From contig JAUSGU010000047.1 in assembly GCA_030648825.1 (NCBI GenBank), positions 1 through 9,192 on the forward strand: a stretch of DNA of 9,192 nucleotides, written 5' to 3'. This DNA is from a bacterium (GTDB lineage: Bacteria > Patescibacteriota > Minisyncoccia > Phycocordibacterales > UBA6065). The position numbers were made by a program, and so were the translations under genes. Of this stretch, positions 1-5,741 are shown piece by piece. Positions within the stretch are counted from its first letter, which is position 1; each line of letters starts with the position of its first letter. The notes beneath the pieces were generated by a model, which searched no databases, was not told where the DNA came from, and saw only the letters and a list, made by a program, of their open reading frames with translations.

Positions 1-457
1 CCAGAGCTTTCAAAACTTTTTCCGCTTCTTCCAGATCTCTGCCTTTCATCATTCCGTTATCTTTTGCATAACTCACGCATTCACGCATATTAACTTGAAC
101 ACTGCAATATTGTCTGCATGTTTTTTCCGGATTATCCGACCCTGAGGCGCAGTTTCCCGGTCCGCCGTCTTTCATTATTTTCTCTTCTCTATCATTCGCC
201 GAGTTATTCTGATTGTCACCTTGATTCAAGCCGTACTTTTCGGCAAAACTTTTACAAACCGTTTCATTTTCATCCACCTCGCAATATGCTTTGCACTCTG
301 TTTTATTTTTACAATTTCCTAGCTCGGCAACCGGAAATTCTATATCAAAAATGGAAGCAGCTTGGGTTTGGTTTACTAGCGTCAGTGCCGAGAGAAACAA
401 GAAAAAAGAGAAGGCGAAAATTATTGCTCTCTTATTCAAAAGGGTTTTTGTATTCAT
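1..457 (-). CDS. Secreted Cys-repeat protein, C-terminus beyond window edge
   Basis: Unrecognised secreted protein; 152 codons are visible and the frame is open at the edge. The N-terminus is a clear signal peptide: basic NKR near residue 8, a hydrophobic run at about 11-28, and a likely cleavage after TQA (residue 33). The mature part holds two copies of a four-cysteine unit: C49, C55, C59, C68 and C103, C114, C118, C127. Both contain GNC, then C-x3-C-x8-C, with a following Phe/Tyr-Ala (FAEKYG / YAKDNG). The even, repeated cysteines suggest disulfide-bonded or metal-binding mini-domains outside the cell; which is not decidable here. The ATG at 455-457 overlaps the end of the upstream 77-aa gene by 26 bp in another frame, so the two are probably co-transcribed from the promoter at 672-680. 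No Shine-Dalgarno precedes the start. Further repeats may lie outside the window. Confidence 0.8.
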   Translation of the reverse strand, partial: MNTKTLLNKRAIIFAFSFFLFLSALTLVNQTQAASIFDIEFPVAELGNCKNKTECKAYCEVDENETVCKSFAEKYGLNQGDNQNNSANDREEKIMKDGGPGNCASGSDNPEKTCRQYCSVQVNMRECVSYAKDNGMMKGRDLEEAEKVLKAL

Positions 458-665
458 TTTTGAAAGGATTAGTTTTTTCCAATAGATTTGCCGTGGGTAC
501 TGCGTTATCCAGAGGATTCGTACTTGGCGCCACTTGAGGCGTTTCCACGACAATATTTTCCAAAGACGGCGCCTCCACCACTTTATCAACCGGCCAGAAC
601 CAAAAAGCTAAAGCCATAATGATAATAATACCAACTACAACCCAAACAATGTGCTGTCTATTCAT
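432..665 (-). CDS. Small single-pass membrane protein with NPF tail (77 aa)
   Basis: Unknown function. Residues 6-24 form one strongly hydrophobic helix ending in FWFWP, followed by a Pro/Asn/Val-rich tail of about 50 residues. With few charges before the helix (MNRQH), the tail is probably extracytoplasmic. The C-terminus carries two NPF motifs (TNPFKNEYKNPFE); I have an impression of similar tails in small CPR envelope proteins but could not check it. The ATG at 663-665 is chosen because a TACAAT box ends six bases upstream, predicting a leaderless mRNA. The gene overlaps the Cys-repeat secreted protein by 26 bp, so the pair is likely one envelope operon, with this protein perhaps an anchor or partner of the secreted one (inference). 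Confidence 0.75.
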   Translation of the reverse strand: MNRQHIVWVVVGIIIIMALAFWFWPVDKVVEAPSLENIVVETPQVAPSTNPLDNAVPTANLLEKTNPFKNEYKNPFE

Positions 666-671
666 ATATTA

Positions 672-680
672 ATTGTACCA
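672..680 (-). promoter_or_regulatory. Extended -10 promoter, leaderless start of 77-aa gene
   Basis: On the minus strand TGG-TACAAT (680 to 672) forms an extended -10. Six bases (671-666) separate it from the ATG at 665, so transcription is predicted to begin at the A of the start codon. No convincing -35 is visible; the TGn extension may compensate. Confidence 0.65.
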
Positions 681-726
681 TCTAACCAAAATAACCAAAA
701 AGTAACTTATGCACAGACTGATAATA

Positions 727-735
727 TGCTACAAT
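727..735 (+). promoter_or_regulatory. Extended -10 promoter, leaderless start of 156-aa gene
   Basis: TGC-TACAAT (727-735) is followed by six bases and the ATG at 742. It is nearly identical to, and divergent from, the promoter at 672-680; the two -10 boxes lie about 50 bp apart. The -35 is poor. This spacing is the reason for choosing the ATG at 742 over the upstream in-frame TTA/ATG context near 709. Confidence 0.65.
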
Positions 736-741
736 TTACAT

Positions 742-1212
742 ATGAAAAAAACAATCACAATTATAGTCATATTAGTGGCTTTGGGGGCCATCGCTTATGG
801 AGTTTATGGAGTATCGCCAAAAAATAATGTGGAGAAAGTGGCAACTGATCCGTGTGGCGTTGATCTGCGGGCGGCATTTTTGAATGACGCGCCTTTTTCC
901 ATGACCGAAACAGAAGTGGCCACCACTATTCTCACTCAATATCTGGAAGCGTTAAAAAAACTGACCGCCTGCCCTACTATCGGCATAACCAACTACAACA
1001 TTACGTATGTGGGCAACATACGAGAAGTCAAAGGAGACTTTATGGCTGATGTGAAATTTGATTTCAAACCTATTTCTATCACGGAAAACACTCTCATAAG
1101 TGCCGAGGCTAGAGTTGATGGAGAATGGATTAGAGACAAACAAGCTGGCCTAGGCATAATCCGAGCATCAGGTACGGGAACAACGACTGTTTCATACAGA
1201 CTGGCGATATAA
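742..1212 (+). CDS. Membrane-anchored or secreted protein of unknown function (156 aa)
   Basis: Unrecognised. The ATG at 742 gives an N-terminus MKKTITIIVILVALGAIAY, a typical uncleaved anchor or signal segment with Lys-Lys before a hydrophobic run of about 20 residues. The rest is soluble, with only two cysteines (C38 and C77 from this start) that could form a disulfide outside the cell. The C-terminal half alternates polar and hydrophobic residues and has a Gly/Thr-rich stretch (ASGTGTTTVSY), suggesting a beta-rich fold of the kind seen in small extracellular binding domains; that is inference. A TACAAT box six bases before the ATG predicts a leaderless message. It is divergent from the 77-aa envelope gene and convergent with the ZIP gene, with only 22 bp and no visible terminator between stops. 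Confidence 0.75.
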   Translation: MKKTITIIVILVALGAIAYGVYGVSPKNNVEKVATDPCGVDLRAAFLNDAPFSMTETEVATTILTQYLEALKKLTACPTIGITNYNITYVGNIREVKGDFMADVKFDFKPISITENTLISAEARVDGEWIRDKQAGLGIIRASGTGTTTVSYRLAI

Positions 1213-1234
1213 ACTGCAAGTTCCCCGCTTTATT

Positions 1235-1942
1235 TTAGACCCCGGCAAAACGCACAGCGACAAAAATGACAGCCATGCCTATAACCGTGGCGCATGTCGT
1301 CCAATGAGTCGGATGATTGTGATGACTTTCAGGCAACAAATCGCTCGCGCCGATATAGAGAAAGAAACCGGCAAAGAGGGCCAAAATCAGTCCTATGAAT
1401 GATTCCGATATAGTAAAGAAAAAAGTTAAAATAATACCCAAAACTGGAGCCAATGCGTCTACGGTGAGCCATTTGATAGCCTCTCGTCTATTTCCACCAT
1501 GGCGTAAAATCATAGAAACAGTATTTATGCCGTCGGAAAAATCGTGAACCAGGACTGCTACGGCCACGATGACACCGACAGCGCTGGAAACATGGAAAGC
1601 AAAGCCTATAGCCATACCGTCTAGGAGACTGTGGAGAGACAGACTGCCAGCGCCAAATTGACCACGATGCTCATGACCTTCTTCGTGGCAATGCATAAAT
1701 AAAGTTCTGTCCAAAATCATGTACACGACAAAACCGACAGCGATGACGGCGAGAATCGTTGAATTTTCAAAAAATTGTCCACCGATCTCTAGTGCTTCCG
1801 GTAAAAGCTCAAAAAAAGCCACACCGACGAGAGTCCCTGCGCTAAATCCCAATATGAGATGGAGTTTGTCCCGAAAACGTATGGCAAAGAGACCCCCAAT
1901 AAACGTAAATATAAACGCGCCGACGGCAACGAGAATTATCAT
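1235..1942 (-). CDS. ZIP family divalent metal transporter (235 aa)
   Basis: Integral membrane importer of Zn2+ or related divalent metals, by similarity to the ZIP/GufA family. It has about seven to eight hydrophobic segments. The signature metal site is present but divergent: SLHSLLDGMAIG (H104, D108) in the fourth helix and HDFSDGIN (H133, D137) in the fifth, in place of the common HNxPEG/HExPHE. A cytoplasmic loop HCHEEGHEH (residues 84-92) and a second cluster SHHNHPTH (206-213) are typical metal-capturing loops. ASDLLPE near residue 199 is also family-like. Length is near the short bacterial ZIPs. The ATG at 1940-1942 sits six bases after a TATACT box. It is a single-gene unit, divergent from infC. 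Two palindromes at the promoter may be an operator. Confidence 0.88.
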   Translation of the reverse strand: MIILVAVGAFIFTFIGGLFAIRFRDKLHLILGFSAGTLVGVAFFELLPEALEIGGQFFENSTILAVIAVGFVVYMILDRTLFMHCHEEGHEHRGQFGAGSLSLHSLLDGMAIGFAFHVSSAVGVIVAVAVLVHDFSDGINTVSMILRHGGNRREAIKWLTVDALAPVLGIILTFFFTISESFIGLILALFAGFFLYIGASDLLPESHHNHPTHWTTCATVIGMAVIFVAVRFAGV

Positions 1943-1948
1943 AGGTAA

Positions 1949-1971
1949 AGTATATACTATGTGAGTATACT
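1949..1971 (-). promoter_or_regulatory. ZIP promoter with two tandem palindromes
   Basis: The minus-strand -10 TATACT (1954-1949) lies six bases before the ZIP ATG. It is embedded in the perfect palindrome AGTATATACT (1949-1958), and a second perfect palindrome AGTATACT follows at 1964-1971, centre to centre 14 bp. A repressor bound here would block the promoter directly. A metal-responsive regulator would make sense for a ZIP gene, but none is encoded in the window. Confidence 0.45.
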
Positions 1972-2045
1972 ATGCGGGTGTCGACAAAATCATTGCCTCT
2001 CCGCCGAAAATATGCTTTCATTCTTATACATATCTAATAATTATC

Positions 2046-2051
2046 TATAAC
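2046..2051 (+). promoter_or_regulatory. Possible -10 of infC, six bases before TTG start
   Basis: TATAAC (2046-2051) is followed by AAAACT and then the TTG at 2058. The spacing equals that of the other predicted leaderless promoters here. No good -35 is visible and a pyrimidine first base is unusual, so this is tentative. Confidence 0.35.
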
Positions 2052-2057
2052 AAAACT

Positions 2058-2570
2058 TTGAGTTACAATCGAATCCGCGTAAACCATCAGATAAAAGCGC
2101 CGGAAGTGCGTGTCATAGGCCCAGAGGGTGAAAACTACGGCGTGCTTTCTATAAACTCTGCCTTGCAGAGAGCCCATGACGCTGGACTGGACCTCATTGA
2201 AATATCGCCGAATGCCAATCCACCTGTGGCCAAAATCAGCGACTTCGGCAAATTCCAGTACGCCGAAAACAAAAAAGAGAAAGCTACCAAAGCCAAAGCA
2301 CACGTCATAGAAATAAAAACCTTGCAAGTGAAAATCGGCACAGGCGAGCATGATTTGGAATTGAAAGCCAAGAGAGCCTCTCTATGGCTCAAAGAAGGCC
2401 ATAGAATAAAGATAGACTTATTTCTCCCGGGAAGATCAAAATATATGGATCCGAAATTTCTGGAAGAACGCCTCAAACGCATACTCACTCTCATTACCGA
2501 AAATTACAAAATCGCCGAAAAACCGACCAAAAGCCCAAAGGGCCTGACCACTATCATAGAGCGGGCCTAA
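2058..2570 (+). CDS. infC: Translation initiation factor IF-3
   Basis: IF-3 binds the 30S subunit, keeps the subunits apart and checks start-codon/initiator-tRNA pairing. The 170-aa product has both domains: the N-terminal part with NRIRVNHQIKAPEVRVI and GLDLIEISPNANPPVAKISDFGKF (residues about 4-67), a Lys-rich linker (NKKEKATKAKA), and the C-terminal domain with IKTLQVKIGTGEHDL and GHRIKIDLFLPGR. The start is a TTG at 2058-2060; no in-frame ATG exists between the upstream stop (TGA at 1962) and the conserved NRIRVN, although an in-frame ATT lies at 2040. Rare start codons are characteristic of infC (AUU in E. coli), where IF-3 represses its own message, so TTG suggests the same autoregulation. 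It heads the infC-rpmI-rplT block, here interrupted by a toxin-antitoxin pair. Confidence 0.95.
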   Translation: MSYNRIRVNHQIKAPEVRVIGPEGENYGVLSINSALQRAHDAGLDLIEISPNANPPVAKISDFGKFQYAENKKEKATKAKAHVIEIKTLQVKIGTGEHDLELKAKRASLWLKEGHRIKIDLFLPGRSKYMDPKFLEERLKRILTLITENYKIAEKPTKSPKGLTTIIERA

Positions 2571-2600
2571 TAAAATACTCTTTTATATAATCTGCTGACA

Positions 2601-2629
2601 TTTGCATAAAATACCCAAAAATGTATAAT
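2601..2629 (+). promoter_or_regulatory. Promoter of toxin-antitoxin operon, leaderless
   Basis: TTTGCA (2601-2606), a 17-bp spacer and a perfect TATAAT (2624-2629), then six bases to the ATG at 2636. This is the most complete sigma-70-type promoter of the leaderless set and supports the start at 2636, not the ATG at 2621 that lies inside the promoter. Confidence 0.75.
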
Positions 2630-2644
2630 GGTATTATGAATACA
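2622..2644 (+). promoter_or_regulatory. Candidate autoregulatory operator of the TA operon
   Basis: An interrupted inverted repeat covers the -10 and the start codon: TGTAT (2622-2626) pairs with ATACA (2640-2644), and ATAAT (2625-2629) with ATTAT (2633-2637). Ribbon-helix-helix antitoxins usually repress their own promoter through such a site; binding here is inference. Confidence 0.4.
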
Positions 2645-2908
2645 ACAATAACTATAAAAACCAGTAAAATATTGAGGGATCAGGCCAAGACTGTGGCCGA
2701 TAAACTTGGTATACCGTTGACTACTATCATCAATGCATATCTCGGCGAATTTATAAGAGAACGTTCATTTGCCATATCTCTCGAACCGGAACCAACAAAG
2801 AAAAAAATTAGACTTTGGGAGAATGTCAGCGCGGAAATGGATAGATCAAAAACCCAGAAAAAATTTACAAATGCGGATTCCCTGCTCTCTCATCTCCATC
2901 TTGAATGA
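2636..2908 (+). CDS. RelB/DinJ-type antitoxin (90 aa)
   Basis: Antitoxin of a type II toxin-antitoxin pair. The N-terminus (TTITIKTSKILRDQAKTVADKLGIPLTTIINAYLGEF split as a short beta strand, helix, turn, helix at about residues 3-38) is the ribbon-helix-helix DNA-binding fold of RelB/DinJ proteins, which dimerise and repress their own operon. The C-terminal half is charged and low in hydrophobics, as expected of a flexible segment that wraps and neutralises the toxin. The ATG at 2636 is preferred because a TATAAT ends six bases before it. The TGA stop overlaps the toxin ATG (ATGA, 2905-2908), giving translational coupling. The position between infC and rpmI is unusual. Confidence 0.87.
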   Translation: MNTTITIKTSKILRDQAKTVADKLGIPLTTIINAYLGEFIRERSFAISLEPEPTKKKIRLWENVSAEMDRSKTQKKFTNADSLLSHLHLE

Positions 2909-3168
2909 TAATCATTTCGAGTAAAAACTTTGAGAAATCATTAAAGAAAATCAATCCGAAAATTCAACTAGTTCTCGGTGCCAAGCTTCGCATTTTTATG
3001 AATGATCCATGGAATTTCACATTAAACAATCACACTCTGCATGGATCAATGCGCAATTATAGAAGTATAAATATTACCGGTGATTATCGAGCAATATACG
3101 AAGAATATGATAAAAATACAGTCCGTCTAATTGATATAGATACTCATAGTGGTTTATATGGAAAATAA
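2905..3168 (+). CDS. RelE/YafQ-type mRNA interferase toxin (87 aa)
   Basis: Toxin predicted to cleave mRNA in the ribosomal A site. It has the RelE/ParE-like layout: N-terminal helices with FEKSLKK, then NHTLHGSMRNYRS (H43, H46), ITGDYRAIYEE (D60, R62) and a C-terminal DTHSGLYG (H81, Y85). Compared with E. coli YafQ from memory, H43, D60 and H81 match the catalytic H50, D67 and H87, while the position of YafQ H63 is Asn (N56). R62 in DYRAIY is a RelE-family trait. Length (87 aa) is normal and there is no truncation, so it is probably functional. It starts within the antitoxin stop codon (ATGA). Its stop is only about 20 bp before the predicted rpmI promoter. Confidence 0.87.
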   Translation: MIIISSKNFEKSLKKINPKIQLVLGAKLRIFMNDPWNFTLNNHTLHGSMRNYRSINITGDYRAIYEEYDKNTVRLIDIDTHSGLYGK

Positions 3169-3188
3169 ACAAAACAAACCAAAAACTA

Positions 3189-3216
3189 TGGACAAAAAAG
3201 TCAAATCTGGTAATAT
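3189..3216 (+). promoter_or_regulatory. Promoter of rpmI-rplT
   Basis: TGGACA (3189-3194, five of six to the -35 consensus), a 16-bp spacer and TAATAT (3211-3216) preceded by TGG. Transcription would begin near 3223, leaving a leader of about 37 bases before rpmI. This allows ribosomal protein synthesis independent of infC and the toxin-antitoxin genes. Confidence 0.55.
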
Positions 3217-3222
3217 ATGACT

Positions 3223-3259
3223 ATCGCCCTTTGGGGCTTTTAATTTTCCTCCGAAATTC
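3223..3259 (+). promoter_or_regulatory. rpmI leader with small hairpin and U tract
   Basis: GCCC (3226-3229) and GGGC (3234-3237) can pair around TTTG and are followed by TTTTAATTTT, an attenuator-like arrangement with a weak 4-bp stem. L20 is known to repress rpmI-rplT through leader RNA in other bacteria, so a control role is possible. TCCTCC sits eight bases before the ATG, which is the anti-Shine-Dalgarno sense and not a ribosome-binding site. Confidence 0.35.
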
Positions 3260-3448
3260 ATGAAAACCAACAAATCATACGCCAAGAGGCTCAAAGTAAC
3301 GAGAAACGGTAAAATTCTCGTCCGCCGAACAGGCCAAAATCATTTCAATGCCAAAGAAAGCGGTCGGTCGCAAATAAAAAAAGGCACTATGACACCTTTT
3401 CATATGACAAACAAAGAAAAATCACGTTTTCTCTCTGGACTCAATTAA
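3260..3448 (+). CDS. rpmI: 50S ribosomal protein L35
   Basis: Small basic structural protein of the large subunit. The 62-aa product shows the L35 pattern: MKTNKSYAKRLKVTRNGKI, a basic centre with RRTGQNHF and AKESGRSQIKKG, and a C-terminal KEKSRFLSGLN. Length matches the family (about 60-66). The ATG at 3260 follows a predicted short leader and has no Shine-Dalgarno. It is separated from rplT by 24 AT-rich bases without a promoter or terminator, so the two are co-transcribed as in most bacteria. Confidence 0.95.
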   Translation: MKTNKSYAKRLKVTRNGKILVRRTGQNHFNAKESGRSQIKKGTMTPFHMTNKEKSRFLSGLN

Positions 3449-3472
3449 TTATTTTATTTTTAATTCACCAAC

Positions 3473-3817
3473 ATGGCACGAGTAAAAAAAGCAGTTAACG
3501 CCCTCAAACATCGCCGAAATATTCTGCGTCAGGCAAAAGGCTATCGTTTCCGCCGTTCCACAAATGAAGCCGCTGCAAACGAAGCTCTGATGCACGCCGG
3601 CGCGTACGCCTTTGCTCACCGCCGAGACAAAAAAGGCGATCGCCGAAATCTCTGGATAATCAAAATCAACGCTGCTCTGGACGCCAAAGGCATTTCATAC
3701 TCCAAATTTATGGGTCAAGTAAAGAAACAAGGCATTATCGTAGACCGCAAAATTTTGGCCGATCTCGCGGAACACAATCCCGAAACTTTTGACCGTTTTG
3801 TTGCTCAAGTGAAATAA
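3473..3817 (+). CDS. rplT: 50S ribosomal protein L20
   Basis: L20 binds 23S rRNA early in 50S assembly and in several bacteria represses its own operon. The 114-aa product has the basic N-terminal extension (MARVKKAVNALKHRRNILRQAKGYRF), the conserved AGAYAFAHRRDKKGDRRNLWI segment (residues about 42-62) and the C-terminal globular domain with ISYSKFMGQVKKQGI and NRKxLADLA-like DRKILADLA. Length is typical. No Shine-Dalgarno precedes the ATG (AATTCACCAAC). The stop codon ends two bases before the large branched palindrome that begins at 3820. Confidence 0.96.
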   Translation: MARVKKAVNALKHRRNILRQAKGYRFRRSTNEAAANEALMHAGAYAFAHRRDKKGDRRNLWIIKINAALDAKGISYSKFMGQVKKQGIIVDRKILADLAEHNPETFDRFVAQVK

Positions 3818-3819
3818 TA

Positions 3820-3942
3820 AAAAAATAAAAGAAATAAGTATCCTTGTGGAGCACGGAAGTTTTCTTGCTAGAAAACTTCCTCGGCTTCGGCCTCGTCAGG
3901 CCTCAGGCGTCTCCACGCGGATACTTATTTCTTTTATTTTTT
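3820..3942. repeat. Branched palindrome 1, bidirectional terminator-like element
   Basis: Perfect 24-bp inverted arms (3820-3843 and 3919-3942) enclose a 75-base core. After a 2x2 internal loop a second stem GTGGAG/CTCCAC (3846-3851, 3911-3916) opens into two hairpins: GGAAGTTTTC/GAAAACTTCC (3855-3864, 3871-3880, 6-base loop) and GGCCT/AGGCC (3889-3893, 3898-3902; alternatives exist). The outer arms are A-rich on the left and T-rich on the right, so either transcript ends in a U-rich strand. It fills the whole gap between convergent rplT and the beta-CASP gene, and the latter's stop codon begins inside the arm. Read on the minus strand it shares GGAGAC, a TAGCAA loop and GTGCTCC with the element at 8946-9050. 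Confidence 0.85.
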
Positions 3943-5305
3943 ATAACTTATACTCTCTGCCCTTCTCCTGCACAATAGCATCCACATCTAGTTCATCACA
4001 CAATCGCTGTGCCAGAAATGTTGCCGATTTATTTTCTCCCATAGCCACGAAAACTTTTTTGAGAGTTTTAGCGCTATGAGATACGAAATCCACCAGACCA
4101 TTTGAATCTTTGTGAGAAGAAAAACCACTGATTTTTTCTATATGCGCACGGACAGAGATATTTTGCCCGTTAATTGAAACATTCAGCGCGTGTTCTTCTA
4201 TTCTCCGCCCGAGACTACCCGGTACTTGATAACCAACTAGGAGTATAGTGGCATTCGGATCCGAGAGGTAAAAGAGTTCATGAGAGAGCACTCGCCCACC
4301 GACCGACATACCCGAACCGGCGATGATTATTTTTGCACCGACTCTGGAATGAATAGCCTCCGATTCCATCGGATTTCTGACGACTTCCAGTCCGGGAAAA
4401 TCAAATATATCATCTCCCCCAGATATGATATCCCTCACTTTTTCATTGAAATTTTCCGTATGAGCGCGATATACGGATGTCACTTTTATGGCCAAGGGTG
4501 AGTCCAGAAATATGGGCGCCCGTGGTATCTTTTTTTTCTCAACTAATTCATTTATTTCATATAAAATCACTTGGGTCCTCTCCAGAGAAAAAGCCGGAAT
4601 GACGACCGTACCACCCCTATTCAAACTTTCCACGAGCACAGAGTGCAATTTCGCGTCACGCACGTCTTTTGGCTCATGATTACGATCACCGTAAACACTC
4701 TCTATAACCATATAATCCGCAGAATCTACAATTTCGGTATCACGGAGCAGTGGCGTCGGCGAATTGCCGAGATCTCCTGTAAAAACGATTTTTTTGCCGA
4801 TTTCTTTTAGATTTATTTCTATGATAGCCGATCCCAGAATATGTCCGGCGTCTTTGAGATACACAGATATAATATCTGATAAATCCAGAGATGTCTGATA
4901 CGGCAAGGTTTTCCATAGTGACAGAGCATGAAAAACATCTTCTCTGCCATAGATTGATTCTCTGTGGGATTCACTGGCTTCGCGGGCAATCAATTTTTCC
5001 GCATCTTCCAGCATATATACGGCGAGTTCTCGGGTTTCAATAGTTGAATATATAACACCCGAAAATCCGTCTTTAACCAGTTTTGGAATTCTACCTATAT
5101 GATCCATGTGGGCGTGAGTAACAAAGAGAAAAGAAATCTCTTTTGGATTATAAGGAAAGCTCGTTTCATTTTCCTGCATGGCAAAATGAGAACCCTGAAT
5201 CAAACCACAATCAACCAGTACTGAAAGTTTCGGAGTTTTCAAGAGAAAATTAGCGCCGGTCGGTCCCCCTACTCCTCCACAACCCACGAGAGAATATTCT
5301 TTCAT
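3941..5305 (-). CDS. Beta-CASP metallo-beta-lactamase nuclease (YSH1/CPSF73-like, 454 aa)
   Basis: Predicted zinc-dependent RNA nuclease of the COG1236 type, related to the CPSF73/YSH1 processing nucleases. All metallo-beta-lactamase motifs are visible: D32 in VDCGL (motif 1), THAHMDH with H64, H66, D68, H69 (motif 2), H155 in DAGHILGS (motif 3) and D178 in FTGDLGN (motif 4). The inserted beta-CASP domain has E202 in IESVYGDR (motif A), H342 in GGRVLSH (motif B) and H398 in SGFSSHKD (motif C). No KH domain or RNase J extension is present. The ATG at 5303-5305 overlaps the TGA of the upstream membrane-protein gene (ATGA), so the two are translationally coupled. Endo- or exonuclease preference cannot be told from sequence alone. 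Confidence 0.92.
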   Translation of the reverse strand: MKEYSLVGCGGVGGPTGANFLLKTPKLSVLVDCGLIQGSHFAMQENETSFPYNPKEISFLFVTHAHMDHIGRIPKLVKDGFSGVIYSTIETRELAVYMLEDAEKLIAREASESHRESIYGREDVFHALSLWKTLPYQTSLDLSDIISVYLKDAGHILGSAIIEINLKEIGKKIVFTGDLGNSPTPLLRDTEIVDSADYMVIESVYGDRNHEPKDVRDAKLHSVLVESLNRGGTVVIPAFSLERTQVILYEINELVEKKKIPRAPIFLDSPLAIKVTSVYRAHTENFNEKVRDIISGGDDIFDFPGLEVVRNPMESEAIHSRVGAKIIIAGSGMSVGGRVLSHELFYLSDPNATILLVGYQVPGSLGRRIEEHALNVSINGQNISVRAHIEKISGFSSHKDSNGLVDFVSHSAKTLKKVFVAMGENKSATFLAQRLCDELDVDAIVQEKGREYKL

Positions 5306-5679
5306 TTTTTATAAAAGAGAGAACCAAACACCGCTCCCAGAGTATCCATTACCAGATCTTTCGGTGTATCAAAAAAATAACCAGGGTCTGAAAAATTAGT
5401 AAAACTCAAAACAATTTCCAAAATCTCCCAAAAAATACCAACGAATAAAACAAAAACGAGAGTATCTCTCACAGGTGTACGCCTCAATAGAGATCGGCCG
5501 TACCTAGTATGTGTCACCCACAGAGCAAAGAGAAAAACCCATAATCCGCCGAGGAAATGCATAGGAATGTCGTACCACCAAATCGTATCGTATATGTCAT
5601 TCAACGAAGCGAACCAATGCAGACCAACAACTATAATCATAACCAAAAAAGACGGCCAAAAATATTTGTTCCAAAACAT
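5302..5679 (-). CDS. YjdF/VanZ-like small integral membrane protein (125 aa)
   Basis: Four predicted membrane helices at about residues 8-24, 38-56, 72-92 and 108-122. Polar residues sit in or beside the helices in the pattern of YjdF/DUF2238 and VanZ-like proteins: WWYDIPMHFLGG (D37, H41), FWEILE (E85, E88) and DTPKDLVMDTLGAVFG (D104, D108, D112). The biochemical role of this family is poorly known, so none is assigned. The ATG at 5677-5679 follows TGG-TATACT by six bases, predicting a leaderless message. Its TGA overlaps the start of the beta-CASP nuclease gene, making a two-gene operon of uncertain logic. Confidence 0.78.
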   Translation of the reverse strand: MFWNKYFWPSFLVMIIVVGLHWFASLNDIYDTIWWYDIPMHFLGGLWVFLFALWVTHTRYGRSLLRRTPVRDTLVFVLFVGIFWEILEIVLSFTNFSDPGYFFDTPKDLVMDTLGAVFGSLFYKK

Positions 5680-5685
5680 GGAAAT

Positions 5686-5694
5686 AGTATACCA
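5686..5694 (-). promoter_or_regulatory. Extended -10 promoter, leaderless start of YjdF/VanZ-like gene
   Basis: Minus-strand TGG-TATACT (5694-5686), then six bases to the ATG at 5679. No clear -35. It lies just after the terminator at 5702-5741, so this operon starts fresh and does not continue from the RNA upstream. Confidence 0.65.
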
Positions 5695-5701
5695 AAAACG
5701 T

Positions 5702-5741
5702 GATAGAAAAACCGCTCATTTTTGTGAGCAGTTTCTCTATC
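5702..5741 (-). terminator. Strong intrinsic terminator (minus)
   Basis: A 17-bp stem: 5702-5718 pairs with 5725-5741 around a six-base loop, followed inside the descending arm by TTTTTC on the minus strand. Two positions (5708/5735 and 5713/5730) are A-C mismatches on the plus strand but G-U pairs in minus-strand RNA, which shows that the minus transcript is the one that folds. Confidence 0.8.

Noticed and set aside
118..537. Plus-strand open frame opposite the two envelope genes
   Set aside because: It is antisense to a protein with a clear signal peptide and regular cysteine repeats, and its own translation has no domain-like features.
2135..2494. Minus-strand frames opposite infC
   Set aside because: infC is unambiguous on the plus strand; the opposite frames are by-products of its codon usage.
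2571..2600. Terminator after infC
   Set aside because: Only a weak A/T inverted repeat (ATAAAA/TTTTAT) is present; not enough to call termination.
3880..3905. Hammerhead-ribozyme-like string on the minus strand (CTGACGAGGCCGAAGCCGAG)
   Set aside because: It resembles the CUGANGA-stem II part of a hammerhead core, but the following GAAA and a NUH cleavage site before the closing stem are missing, and the CUGANGA is not kept in the sister element at 8946-9050.
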